Assembly: GCF_001515305.1 (NCBI RefSeq)
Contig: NZ_LNQV01000007.1
Span: 56,088 to 120,087 of the forward strand
DNA length: 64,000 bases
Direction: 5' to 3'
From: Aquitalea pelogenes
Lineage (GTDB): Bacteria; Pseudomonadota; Gammaproteobacteria; Burkholderiales; Chromobacteriaceae
Shown here: piece by piece, positions 56,263-64,000 of the stretch
Layout: the number at the start of each line of letters is the position of its first letter
Numbering within the stretch: position 1 is the first letter of the stretch
Position numbers and translations under genes: made by a program
Notes under the pieces: generated by a model
Told to the model about the DNA's origin: nothing
Databases searched by the model: none
What the model saw: only the letters and a program-made list of their open reading frames with translations

Positions 56263-57594
56263 TTACAGCCCGGCCAGCACCTCATCCAGCGCGCCCAGCA
56301 GCATGTCGGTATGGTTGCGGCCAAACGGCAGCTGCGGCCGCACTTTCAGGATATTGCCAGCCGGGCCGGTGGCGCTGATCAGGATGCGCCGCTCACGCAG
56401 CGCATTGACGATGCGCGTGGTCTGCGCACTTGCCGGGGTCTTGCTGTCCCGGTCACTCACCATTTCCACACCGATAAAGAAGCCGGTACCGCGCACATCG
56501 CCAATCAGCGCGTGCTTGCCTGCCAGCGCCTCGAAACCGGCCTTGAGGTAGGCACCGGTGTCGCGGGCATTCTGTTGCAAGCCTTCGCGCTCAATCACAT
56601 CCAGCACTGCCATGCCGGCAGCCACCGATACCGGATTACCGCCAAAGGTGTTGAAGTAACGTACCTGAGCGCCAAAGCAGTCGATGATGTCGGCGCGCGC
56701 CATCAGCCCGGCCAGCGGGTGGCCATTACCCATCGGCTTGCCCATGGTGATGATGTCCGGCACCACGCCATGGCGCTGAAAACCCCAGAAATGGCTGCCA
56801 CTGCGGGCGAAACCGGCCTGCACCTCGTCGGCGATGAACAGGCCGCCAGCAGCGTGGATGGCATCCACCGCGCCTTGCAAAAATCCGGCTGGCTCGGCAA
56901 ACACGCCATCACTGGTAAACAGCGTGTCCACCAGCAGTGCTGCCGGGCGGATGCCATGGCGTTGCAAGTCGGCAATGGCGGCCTGCACATCACGGGTAAA
57001 GCGTGCTGCCACCTCCTGCGCATTGCCGCGATAGGCATCCGGCGGCGGCACGGTACGCACCTTAGGCCCCAGCGGCACGCCATCACCAAACGCTGGCGAA
57101 CAGGCGGCAATACTGCTGGTGACGCCGTGATAGGCATGCGCGGTGACAATCACCCCCTGCCCGCCGGTGAAGCTGCCCGCCAGCCGCAGGGCCAAATCGT
57201 TGGCCTCGCTGCCGGTGCAGGTAAACATGGCCTGATAGCCGGGCATGGCCAGTGTGGAGAGCAGGCGCTCGGCGTAATCGACAATGCCGTCGTTCAGGTA
57301 GCGGGTATGGGTATTGAGCACGGCGGCCTGGCGGGCAATGGCGTCCACCACATGCGGGTGGCAATGGCCCACCGAAGCCACATTGTTATACACGTCCAGA
57401 TAGGGCTGGCCGTCCGGGTCGTACAACCACACGCCTTCGGCGCGCACCACATGCAAAGGCTGCTGGTAGAACAGGCGGTAAGCCTGGCCCAGCGCCTGCT
57501 GGCGACGACGGATCAGCGCCTGCTCGCGCGCTGGCAGACCGCCTGCCGTGGCCGGGTCGAAGGCGTTTACCATGCGTTGATCGGGCGGGTTCAT
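56263..57594 (-). CDS. Class III PLP aminotransferase / phospho-lyase-like
   Basis: This is a PLP enzyme of about 443 residues. [40 protein letters not shown] and the PLP Lys in [15 protein letters not shown] place it in class III aminotransferases. The closest well-known group, AGXT2L-type proteins, includes O-phosphoethanolamine and 5-phosphohydroxylysine phospho-lyases, which pair with a kinase. Here an APH-type kinase gene directly upstream overlaps by 4 bp, supporting that role; this is inference. The ATG at 57594 was chosen because of that overlap. Last gene of the operon, convergent with mdcH. Confidence 0.87.
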   Translation of the reverse strand: MNPPDQRMVNAFDPATAGGLPAREQALIRRRQQALGQAYRLFYQQPLHVVRAEGVWLYDPDGQPYLDVYNNVASVGHCHPHVVDAIARQAAVLNTHTRYLNDGIVDYAERLLSTLAMPGYQAMFTCTGSEANDLALRLAGSFTGGQGVIVTAHAYHGVTSSIAACSPAFGDGVPLGPKVRTVPPPDAYRGNAQEVAARFTRDVQAAIADLQRHGIRPAALLVDTLFTSDGVFAEPAGFLQGAVDAIHAAGGLFIADEVQAGFARSGSHFWGFQRHGVVPDIITMGKPMGNGHPLAGLMARADIIDCFGAQVRYFNTFGGNPVSVAAGMAVLDVIEREGLQQNARDTGAYLKAGFEALAGKHALIGDVRGTGFFIGVEMVSDRDSKTPASAQTTRIVNALRERRILISATGPAGNILKVRPQLPFGRNHTDMLLGALDEVLAGL

Positions 57595-58661
57595 GCTTGT
57601 CCTTTCGTGCGGCACAGCCGGTAGAGGTAATCGCTGGCAAAGTCGCGTCCCAGCAGCCACAACCTTTGCATGCCGTCCCAGCTGAGCGCGTGGTTGCGCA
57701 GGATGTAAGTGCGGTTTTCCGGATAGCGGGCTGCACGCCAGCCGGTGATGGTGACGGTCATGCACAGGCGGGTGAGGATGAGCTCGTACAGCAGGTCGAT
57801 TTCCGCATCCAGCAGGGGGCAGACGGCATGGTAGCCCGCCACCAGCTCGCCCGCGCTATCCAGCGGGTTGTCATGCTCCGATAGCTGGTAGGAACAGGCG
57901 ACCGCCAGTTCGTTGATCAGCGGTGCTTGCACCATGTCGCCAAAATCGATCAACCCGACCGTGGTGATGTGATCCTGCGGGTCCACCAGCACATTGTAGG
58001 GGTTCAGGTCGTTATGAATCACCTGATGGCGCAAGCCGTCCAGCCGTGGCTGCACCTGCTGCATGAAGTGGGCCAGCCAGTCGCTCAGCACTGCCTTTTG
58101 CGGGCTGTCCGGGGTTTCGGCCAGCAGCGCTTGCAGCCGCTCGGCATGCTGGATGTCCCACAGCAGCGGATGGTGCGCCGCCGGATGCTCATAGTCGCGC
58201 AAGGCATTATCCAGCCGCCCCAGCGTTTGCCCCAGGTGGGCGCGCTGGGCGGGCGAACGGCTGACCTGATGCAAAGGCTGACCGGACAGATAGCTCAGCA
58301 GGCGCAACACGCGCTGGCTGCCATCAGCCATGCTCACCGCAGCATAAGGCTGGCCATCCAGCCTGGGTATCAGCTGCGGAATGGGCAGGCCTGGGTCCGC
58401 AGCCCGTGCATGCAGCAGCGCCCGGCTTTGAAAGTCGGTGACAGCACGGTTTTCCGCCGGATGAGTGAGCTTGAGGACAAACTCGCGGCCATCCTCCGCC
58501 CGGATATGGAAATTGGCATCGCGCTCGCTATTGAGCGGGCTGGCAACCCCACGCAAGCCATAGTGCTGCCACAGCAGTGCGACAGCTTCCTTGCAGTCAA
58601 CCGGCGCGGCGGCAGTGGAAAACAGCTGGTCGATCACGCCCTCGGACACGGCTTCAGACAT
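57591..58661 (-). CDS. APH-family small-molecule kinase
   Basis: This is a kinase-like protein of about 356 residues of the aminoglycoside/choline phosphotransferase family. The catalytic loop is VIHNDLNPYNVLVD and the metal motif is LIDFGDMV. The N-lobe has NFHIRAEDGREFVLKLTHP. Such kinases next to class III aminotransferases often phosphorylate hydroxylysine, ethanolamine or a related amino alcohol. GGGGGCAGC precedes the ATG; the start overlaps the end of the SDR gene by 8 bp. It is not likely to be a drug-resistance enzyme, given its operon. Confidence 0.87.
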   Translation of the reverse strand: MSEAVSEGVIDQLFSTAAAPVDCKEAVALLWQHYGLRGVASPLNSERDANFHIRAEDGREFVLKLTHPAENRAVTDFQSRALLHARAADPGLPIPQLIPRLDGQPYAAVSMADGSQRVLRLLSYLSGQPLHQVSRSPAQRAHLGQTLGRLDNALRDYEHPAAHHPLLWDIQHAERLQALLAETPDSPQKAVLSDWLAHFMQQVQPRLDGLRHQVIHNDLNPYNVLVDPQDHITTVGLIDFGDMVQAPLINELAVACSYQLSEHDNPLDSAGELVAGYHAVCPLLDAEIDLLYELILTRLCMTVTITGWRAARYPENRTYILRNHALSWDGMQRLWLLGRDFASDYLYRLCRTKGQA

Positions 58662-59394
58662 GCTGCCCCCCGTTGATGTGGATTTCCGAACCATTGATAT
58701 AGGAAGAGTGGCCGGAGCAGAGAAAGTAAATGGCTTCGGCCACTTCATGCGGCGTACCCAGACGGTGCATCGGCACATCGCGCTCCACAATGCGGGCGGT
58801 GTCCGGCGACAGGATGGCCGTGTCGATTTCACCCGGCGCAATGGCATTGGCGCGGATGCCGTACGGACCGAACTCGTGCGCCAGCTCGCGCGTCAGCGCC
58901 GCCAGCCCGGCCTTGGAAGCGGCATAAGCCACCCCGGCGAACGGGTGCACGCGCGACCCGGCAATGGAAGTGACATTGACAATGGAGCCCTGCCCCTTTT
59001 TCAGTTCGTCAAACAACCCGCGAGCCAGCAAGGCAGTGGACACCAGATTGACATTCAGCACCCGGCTCCAGACGTCGATATCGCTGGCCAGAATGCCCAG
59101 CCGCTCGCCCTGCGGGCCCTTGGGCGAAATGCCGGCATTGTTTACCAGTGCGTGCAGTTCGCCATTTGGCAACCGGCTTTTCACCTCGGCAATCAAGTCA
59201 TCCAGGCATGAGAGGTCGGACAAGTCAGCCTGTACATGGCTCTGCCGCGCTGACGGCCACAGGCAGGCTTCGGAAAAAGGCTGGCGCGACACGGTGAAAA
59301 TCTGCCAGTCATGCTCCTGGAACAGCTTGACCGTGGCATGGCCAATGCCACGACTGGCACCGGTCAACAGCATGTAACGGATGGGTCCGGACAT
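58654..59394 (-). CDS. Short-chain dehydrogenase/reductase (SDR)
   Basis: This is a 246-residue classical SDR oxidoreductase. The cofactor loop is LLTGASRGIGHAT, with LVNNAGISPKG, catalytic Ser in VTSIAGSR and YAASKAGLAALTRELA as YxxxK, then IAPGEID. AGGAG precedes the ATG at 59394. It is the first gene of the SDR-kinase-aminotransferase operon and is divergent from the GntR gene, which presumably controls it. The substrate is unknown, plausibly an amino alcohol or its aldehyde. Confidence 0.9.
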   Translation of the reverse strand: MSGPIRYMLLTGASRGIGHATVKLFQEHDWQIFTVSRQPFSEACLWPSARQSHVQADLSDLSCLDDLIAEVKSRLPNGELHALVNNAGISPKGPQGERLGILASDIDVWSRVLNVNLVSTALLARGLFDELKKGQGSIVNVTSIAGSRVHPFAGVAYAASKAGLAALTRELAHEFGPYGIRANAIAPGEIDTAILSPDTARIVERDVPMHRLGTPHEVAEAIYFLCSGHSSYINGSEIHINGGQHV

Positions 59395-59500
59395 GGAATC
59401 TCCTGCTGGTAAGGGCTGATGCACAGCCAGACTGCGCACGATAGGAACAGCGTGTCGGCACCGGAGAGCGGCGACAAGTCCGACATCACGCTCACAAATT

Positions 59501-59512
59501 ATGATGCATCAT
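59501..59512. promoter_or_regulatory. Perfect palindrome ATGATGCATCAT, putative GntR operator
   Basis: A 12-bp perfect palindrome in the 156-bp divergent promoter region between the SDR operon and the GntR gene. Flanking bases extend the symmetry partly (AATT and ATTT). FadR-type GntR regulators bind short palindromes of this size, often with TGATNNNATCA-like or TGTNNACA cores. Confidence 0.65.
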
Positions 59513-59550
59513 ATTTGCTGTATTTCATTCTGACAAGCAGCAGTGGTAAC

Positions 59551-60258
59551 ATGACGCATCCATCACCACCACCCACCGGCCCGCCACGCATGGACTATCA
59601 ACTGGACACACTGGAGCACGACAATCTGGGCAGCACGGTCTACCAACTGCTGTGCAAGGCGCTGATCCAGGGCCGGCTGCAACCCGGTGCCCGACTGAAA
59701 ATACGTGAGCTGGCCGAGCAACTGGGTACCAGCGTCACCCCGGTGCGTGATGCCATCCTGCGTCTGGTGCAGGAGCAGGCGCTGACCATGCAGTCCCCGC
59801 GTGACATTCGTGTGCCCTACATGACGGTGGAGCGCTATCTGGAAATCCGCGCCATCCGTATCCGGCTGGAGGGGCTGGCAGCGGAAACCGCTGCGCAGAA
59901 GGCAGACGCCAGTGCCATTGCCCGGCTGGAAGACATTGTCAGCCGCAACGCACTGGCCATGACGGCACAGGACACGATGCTGGGCTGCGAGCTGAACCAG
60001 CAGTTTCACTTTGCCCTGGTGGACATCGCCGGGCTGCCCTTCCTGCAAGGCATCCTGTACCGCATCTGGTTGCAGATGGGGCCGCTGATTGCCGCCGTAT
60101 ATCAACAAGGCGGCAGCGACATGATTGACTACCACTACCCGGTACTGGCGGCCATCCGCACTGGCGATGGCCCTGCCGCCGCCGCTGCCATAGGTGATGA
60201 CATCCTGCACGGCGGGCACAGCATCCTGCTGCATTTGCAGGCCCGCGCGCAGCAATGA
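59551..60258 (+). CDS. GntR-family regulator (FadR/FCD subfamily)
   Basis: This regulator of about 235 residues has the winged helix-turn-helix near residues 25-85 (GSTVYQLLCKALIQGRLQPGARLKIRELAEQLGTSVTPVRDAILRL) and a C-terminal all-helical FCD effector domain. The latter has ELNQQFHFALVDIAG and HYPVLAAIRTGDGPAAAAAI. The VTPVRDAILRLV recognition helix is characteristic. It is divergent from the SDR-kinase-aminotransferase operon, with a palindrome between. It probably represses that operon until a metabolite binds. The start could also be 59590. Confidence 0.9.
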   Translation: MTHPSPPPTGPPRMDYQLDTLEHDNLGSTVYQLLCKALIQGRLQPGARLKIRELAEQLGTSVTPVRDAILRLVQEQALTMQSPRDIRVPYMTVERYLEIRAIRIRLEGLAAETAAQKADASAIARLEDIVSRNALAMTAQDTMLGCELNQQFHFALVDIAGLPFLQGILYRIWLQMGPLIAAVYQQGGSDMIDYHYPVLAAIRTGDGPAAAAAIGDDILHGGHSILLHLQARAQQ

Positions 60259-60262
60259 GCGC

Positions 60263-60291
60263 GGTTTTCCGAACGCGGTTGCGCGGAAACC
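60263..60291. repeat. Inverted repeat GGTTTTCCG...CGGAAACC
   Basis: A hairpin-forming repeat directly after the GntR stop, without a T tract. The half GGTTTTCCG recurs twice at 61869-61910 in the promoter region of the Fe-S gene. Confidence 0.45.
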
Positions 60292-60409
60292 CGTCCGCCC
60301 CCAGCGATGGCTGTTTAATTTTCCTTTATTATCAATATCTTGATTTTGCACGCAGCAGGCACGGCTTTTGCAAGCAGCAGCCCCATCTGAATGCCGGAAA
60401 GCCGCTGCC

Positions 60410-60598
60410 ATGCCTGTCAAACTCTTGCTTACCCTGAGCTTTTCTTCCCTGCTGGCCCGTCATCTGGGCAGCACCCCGTTGCCGGACCTCACCAACGCAC
60501 TACCCCTGCCCGGCGTGCTGCTGCTGATGACGCTGGGCAATGCCCTTGCCTACCTGCTGGTGCGGCTGTTGTTCATCAAGCTGTCCGCGCAACACTGA
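60410..60598 (+). CDS. Small membrane protein, 62 aa
   Basis: The family was not recognised. The ORF has an amphipathic start (PVKLLLTLSFSSLLARHLG), then one strong hydrophobic helix (LPGVLLLMTLGNALAYLLVRLLFIKL). A GGAAAG site stands about 12 bp before the ATG. It lies between the GntR gene and a hairpin at 60641-60665. Moderate evidence only. Confidence 0.45.
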   Translation: MPVKLLLTLSFSSLLARHLGSTPLPDLTNALPLPGVLLLMTLGNALAYLLVRLLFIKLSAQH

Positions 60599-60640
60599 GT
60601 CTTGCCATCCCGCTTCACCGTCCCTGGCCCTTGAACGCAA

Positions 60641-60665
60641 CAAGGCCCGGCAATGCCGGGCCTTG
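60641..60665. terminator. Hairpin after the small membrane protein gene / aec gene
   Basis: A perfect 11-bp stem CAAGGCCCGGC/GCCGGGCCTTG with a 3-base loop between convergent genes. It has no long T tract and may act as a bidirectional terminator. Confidence 0.6.
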
Positions 60666-60711
60666 TCGCTGCCAGCCAGACTGGCGACGCCAGCCTGAAC
60701 TGCAGTTGCCA

Positions 60712-61653
60712 TCACACCATGAAGTAAATCAGCGCCGCTTCACCAAACACCCCGATCACCGTGCCTACCAGTACAGAATGCGAGGCATGTAGCGCATAGG
60801 TCTGGTTGCGTACGGCAAACATCGAGGCTGCAATGGCGGTGGGTACCGCCCCGACAATCAGCGCCTGCCTGGCAAACTCGGCATCCACGCCAAACAGGAA
60901 GATGCCCAGCAACATCAGGGCCGGTTGCAGGAAGTTCTTCATCGCCACATTGCCCACCACATGGCCGTTGAAGCTGGGTTTTTCACCGCAGAACATCAGA
61001 CCCAGCGCCAACAGCGACACCCCTCCGGCCGCCTTGGCCAGCATGTCCACGCTTTCCTGTACCGCAGCGGGCAGGTGCAGGTGGTTGAAGCTGAGGATCA
61101 CCCCCAGGATAGGCAGCCAGACAATCTGGTTGGACAGCGTCTTGACCAGGCTTTGCTTGAGCATGGCCACCATGCCGTCATCGTCCCCCGCATCCGCCAT
61201 TTCACCGCAGCGGCACAGCACGATGGTAAGCGGCAGGATGACAAAGCTGGTGATCAGGTTGCCAATCAGCACGGCAATGAAACCCTGCGGCCCGCACACC
61301 TGCTGCAGGATGGGCGCGCCAAAATAGGCCATGTCCGGAAAAGTACATACCAGGGCCTGGATGGCGCTGGTTTTCAGCCCCTGCCGGTAGTAATAACGCC
61401 CGGCCAGCAAGGCCAGTACATAGGTGCCGACAAAGCCGAAAGTCATGCACAGGATGAAAGGCAGGTTCTGGATGCGCTCCGGCGGCGTCTTCAACGCGCC
61501 GATAAACAATGAACAGGGCAAGGCATAACGCATTACCAGCGTTGCCATCACCCCCACATCCGCCTGGCGGAAATAGCCGCGCTGGCCGCCAAACCAGCCC
61601 AGCAGCATCAATAGCACCACCGGTAGCAGTGCTGTACTCATGGTTCCCCACAT
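60712..61653 (-). CDS. AEC (auxin efflux carrier/malonate transporter MdcF-like) family transporter
   Basis: This is a membrane transporter of about 313 residues with ten predicted helices. LLPVVLLMLLGWFGGQRGYF at the start, MRYALPCSLFIGAL, FPDMAYFGAPILQQVCGPQGF and the C-terminal SVLVGTVIGVFGEAALIYFMV are typical of the AEC family, whose bacterial members carry malonate, malate or similar anions. AAGGAG 8 bp before the ATG at 61653 fixes the start; a longer upstream frame is not supported. It is divergent from the Fe-S/flavoprotein pair, suggesting transport of their C4 acid substrate. Confidence 0.86.
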   Translation of the reverse strand: MWGTMSTALLPVVLLMLLGWFGGQRGYFRQADVGVMATLVMRYALPCSLFIGALKTPPERIQNLPFILCMTFGFVGTYVLALLAGRYYYRQGLKTSAIQALVCTFPDMAYFGAPILQQVCGPQGFIAVLIGNLITSFVILPLTIVLCRCGEMADAGDDDGMVAMLKQSLVKTLSNQIVWLPILGVILSFNHLHLPAAVQESVDMLAKAAGGVSLLALGLMFCGEKPSFNGHVVGNVAMKNFLQPALMLLGIFLFGVDAEFARQALIVGAVPTAIAASMFAVRNQTYALHASHSVLVGTVIGVFGEAALIYFMV

Positions 61654-62080
61654 GGTCTTGCTCCTTGATTTCTGTAGTGTGTCTCCCACCCACCGCAGAG
61701 CAAGCCCCGTGCCACGCAACAGTCGCCGCATGTCATTGATTTGAATGAATAATGCCATTGGCAAAACACTGAAAGTACGGCCAGCCGCGAATCCACTGTT
61801 TTAAAAGTACGGAAATCCGCACTTTGCCTTTCTGCCAGCCAAATCCCGCAAATCACTACCACGCGTAAGGTTTTCCGTAAACCGCAGTCCGGCAGAAGCA
61901 CGGTTTTCCGTTGATCTTGCTCCACACGGCAACAATCGACTCATGGTTTTTTCTTTCTATTCAACACCTTGAAGCATTTTCACTGCGTGGCACGCTCCTT
62001 GCAGTAGCGCAAGCAACGGCCCGACCAGAGGCAGCAGCACATGCCGCCACTGGCCGCAACCCAAGCTTGAGGACAATCCC
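61654..62080. promoter_or_regulatory. Divergent promoter region with direct repeats GGTTTTCCGT
   Basis: This 427-bp spacer holds two copies of GGTTTTCCGT at 61869-61878 and 61902-61911, 33 bp apart (about three helical turns), and the complement-type ACGGAAA at 61809-61815. Spacing by whole turns suggests regulator sites controlling the aec and/or Fe-S genes. No gene is seen. Confidence 0.5.
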
Positions 62081-62728
62081 ATGAGTGAAACCATCCGCAT
62101 CAGCATTGATGGCAAGGTGGTGGATGCCACACCCGGCAACTCCATCCTGCACACCCGCCTGGAAGGCGATTCGCCACTCACCGCCAATATCGGCTGCATG
62201 GGCCAGGGCGTGTGCGGCTCTTGCCGCTGCCTGGTCCGCAAGGCCGGTGAGCGCTCCGCCGAAACCCGTCTGGCCTGTGAAACCACGGTAGAGGACGGCA
62301 TGCAGGTCAGCTTTATCGACTACTACCTGCCCGACCACGTCCACCACTACCGCCCGCATGATTTGCGTGATGGCTGGCAGGCCCTGCCCCAGCTGCAGCA
62401 AACCTTTCCGGAGCTCGTCCACTGCCGCCATTGCAGCGGCTGCGACCGCGCCTGCCCACGGCATATACCGGTTCAGCAAGGTATGGCACTGGCGGCCAGC
62501 GGCCAGTTGCAAGCCGCCGCTGCGCTGTTTGACGCCTGCATCATGTGCAATCTGTGTACGCTGGCCTGCCCGGAAAACATCCGGCCCAATCATGTCGGCC
62601 TTTACCTGCGCCGTGCCCAGGCCATCCAGAACCTGCGCCCGGGCGATCTGCTTCGCCGCCTGGAACAACAAGCCCGTGGCGAGCTGGCCATCAACACCCG
62701 CAGCGACACCCCCAGGAGCGAAGCATGA
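62081..62728 (+). CDS. Succinate dehydrogenase/fumarate reductase-type iron-sulfur protein
   Basis: This 215-residue electron-transfer subunit has an N-terminal [2Fe-2S] ferredoxin-like domain with CMGQGVCGSC and a later Cys (RLACETT). A C-terminal dicluster domain follows with CRHCSGCDRACP and CIMCNLCTLACP. It is shorter than SdhB/FrdB (about 240). GAGGA precedes the ATG. Its stop overlaps the flavoprotein start by 4 bp. No membrane anchor subunit is seen in the window, so this may be a soluble or atypical complex. Confidence 0.87.
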   Translation: MSETIRISIDGKVVDATPGNSILHTRLEGDSPLTANIGCMGQGVCGSCRCLVRKAGERSAETRLACETTVEDGMQVSFIDYYLPDHVHHYRPHDLRDGWQALPQLQQTFPELVHCRHCSGCDRACPRHIPVQQGMALAASGQLQAAAALFDACIMCNLCTLACPENIRPNHVGLYLRRAQAIQNLRPGDLLRRLEQQARGELAINTRSDTPRSEA

Positions 62729-64000
62729 ACAACGCGATTCCCTATGCCCAAGCCCTGGCCAATCTGACCGCCCATGCCCAGCCACCGCTGCGCCCGGCCG
62801 ACCTGTCGCGCAGCGCGTTGCTGGCCCAATACCACCCGGACAGCGACAGCAATGCCAGCACCTTGCTGCAAATCGGCCCCAGCCGCGGCCAACCCTGCCA
62901 CCCGCAACTGGCCGCCTTGCTGCAAAGCAATGCGCTGATCGACGGCTTTGACCTGGCCGGTGCCGAACAGCGCAGCACCGATGTACTGGTGATTGGCGGC
63001 GGCGGTGCCGGTGCGGCCGCCGCGCTGACCGCCGCCCGCAGCGGCGCGCAAGTGATGCTGGCCAGCAAGCTGCGACTGGGCGACAGCAATACCGTCATGG
63101 CCGAAGGCGGCATCCAGGCCGCACTGGCGGCCAGCGACAGCCCGCAACAACACTTTGACGACGCCATGCGTGGCGGCCACAAATGTGCCAATCCGCAATT
63201 GCTGGCACAAATGGCCAGCGATGCACCCGGCGTCATCCGCTGGCTGATTGAGCTGGGCATGCATTTTGATCTGGAAGACCCGCTCAGCGACGGTGGCAAG
63301 TTGCGTTATAAGCAAGCCGGTGGCTGCAGTCAGCCGCGCATCCTGTGCTACCGCGATTACACCGGGCTGGAGATGATGCGCGTGCTGCGCGAAACCGTGG
63401 AACTGGACCCGGCCATCACCCTGCTCAACCGCTGCCCGGTGGTGGAACTGCTGTCACACGAGGACGGCAGCTGCGCCGGGGCCGTGCTGTACGACCTGGA
63501 ATACCAGCGCTTCATGGTGGTATCCGCCCGGCAAACCATTCTGGCCACCGGTGGTTGCGGCCGGCTGCACCTGCAAGGCTTTCCCACCTCCAACCACTAC
63601 GGCGCCACCGCCGACGGGCTGGTTTTGGCCTACCGGCTGGGTGCCGGCTTGCGTGACATGGATGCCTTCCAGTACCACCCCACCGGCGTGGCCTGGCCGG
63701 CACGACTGCGTGGCGGGCTGATTTCCGAAGCTACCCGCTCCGGCGGGGCCTTGCTGGTCAACGGTCTGGGTGAGCGTTTTGTCGAAGAACTGGCCCCGCG
63801 CGATGTGGTAAGCGCCGCCATCCTGCGCGAATGCGCCGCCGGGCGCGGCATCGAACGCAATGGCCAGATCGGCGTGTTTCTGGACACCCGCACACTGGGG
63901 CCGGAACTGGCACAGCGCCTGCCTGCCTTGCAGCACCTGGCCGACAAATGCGGCATAGACCCGCCGCGAGCCCATGCTGATCTACCCCACCCTGCCACTA
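62725..64000 (+). CDS. FrdA/SdhA/NadB-type flavoprotein, 3' end outside window, frame slip near end
   Basis: This is the FAD-dependent subunit paired with the Fe-S protein. After an atypical N-terminal extension of about 85 residues comes the FAD loop DVLVIGGGGAGAAAALTAARSG, then SNTVMAEGGIQAAL, GGCGRLHLQG, QYHPTG and LISEATRSGGALLVN. In membrane SdhA/FrdA the SNT position is SHT, with His covalently bound to FAD; Asn here implies non-covalent FAD. Near 63960-63975 the sequence should read REPMLIYPTL but slips out of frame, probably an indel. The gene continues beyond the window. The substrate is probably fumarate, succinate or another dicarboxylate. Confidence 0.85.
   Translation, partial: MNNAIPYAQALANLTAHAQPPLRPADLSRSALLAQYHPDSDSNASTLLQIGPSRGQPCHPQLAALLQSNALIDGFDLAGAEQRSTDVLVIGGGGAGAAAALTAARSGAQVMLASKLRLGDSNTVMAEGGIQAALAASDSPQQHFDDAMRGGHKCANPQLLAQMASDAPGVIRWLIELGMHFDLEDPLSDGGKLRYKQAGGCSQPRILCYRDYTGLEMMRVLRETVELDPAITLLNRCPVVELLSHEDGSCAGAVLYDLEYQRFMVVSARQTILATGGCGRLHLQGFPTSNHYGATADGLVLAYRLGAGLRDMDAFQYHPTGVAWPARLRGGLISEATRSGGALLVNGLGERFVEELAPRDVVSAAILRECAAGRGIERNGQIGVFLDTRTLGPELAQRLPALQHLADKCGIDPPRAHADLPHPAT

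Noticed and set aside
61654..61764. N-terminal extension of the AEC transporter up to 61764
   Set aside because: A strong AAGGAG site before the ATG at 61653 and the family's usual N terminus fix the start; the extension is basic and not conserved-looking.

Overview
The window is high-GC DNA from a free-living betaproteobacterium. The gene families and the dacC-ybeD-lipB-lipA order fit Neisseriales/Chromobacteriaceae (Chromobacterium, Aquitalea or Vogesella-like); this assignment is an inference from protein character, not a search. The only RNA gene seen is tRNA-Tyr. No CRISPR array, intact insertion sequence or rRNA was found.

Layout. 1-3.5 kb: the end of an outer-membrane factor gene plus emrA-emrB, a tripartite drug-efflux operon. 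3.6-13.3 kb: an accessory island. It holds an NCS1 permease and then a clearly AT-richer block with a YdcZ-type transporter, a KS-DH-ACP polyketide synthase, an adenylating ligase with an unrecognised C-terminal domain, and a thioester reductase fused to an alpha/beta hydrolase that appears to have a Cys nucleophile. The island lies between a broken 3' fragment of an efflux outer-membrane gene and a full-length copy of that gene. 13.3-21.2 kb: macA-macB-outer membrane factor on the minus strand, divergent from a two-component system. 21.2-31.9 kb: a secreted protein, a 43-residue Cys-rich micropeptide, an RlmN-like radical-SAM protein, a globin-coupled HD-GYP protein, periplasmic catalase, AraC and LysE genes, a hydrolase and sbcDC. 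33-47 kb: housekeeping and mixed genes (DUF945, PLD nuclease, isochorismatase-like, cold shock, tRNA-Tyr, ProX, lipA/lipB/ybeD/dacC, ilvA, a phosphatase, two EAL-type proteins). 47.7-56.3 kb: a complete malonate decarboxylase locus, mdcR-mdcABCDE-madLM-mdcGH. 56.3-60.3 kb: an SDR/kinase/aminotransferase operon divergent from a GntR regulator, with a 12-bp perfect palindrome between them. 60.4-64 kb: a small membrane protein, an AEC-family carrier, and an Fe-S/flavoprotein pair cut by the window end.

How the genes work together. The mdc/mad locus imports malonate and decarboxylates it on an ACP carrying a CoA-derived prosthetic group. The SDR, kinase and class III aminotransferase form a translationally overlapping catabolic unit resembling hydroxylysine or phosphoethanolamine kinase/phospho-lyase pairs. 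The island encodes an unassigned small-molecule pathway: acid activation, condensation/dehydration on an ACP, reductive release, and export.

A quality warning applies throughout. At least nine otherwise well-conserved high-GC genes (emrA, macB, the LuxR-type regulator, sbcC, ilvA, gph, mdcD, madL and the terminal flavoprotein) are each broken by a one-base slip, several of them in short homopolymers. This pattern suggests sequencing indels rather than real gene decay. These genes are reported as single features with the break located.
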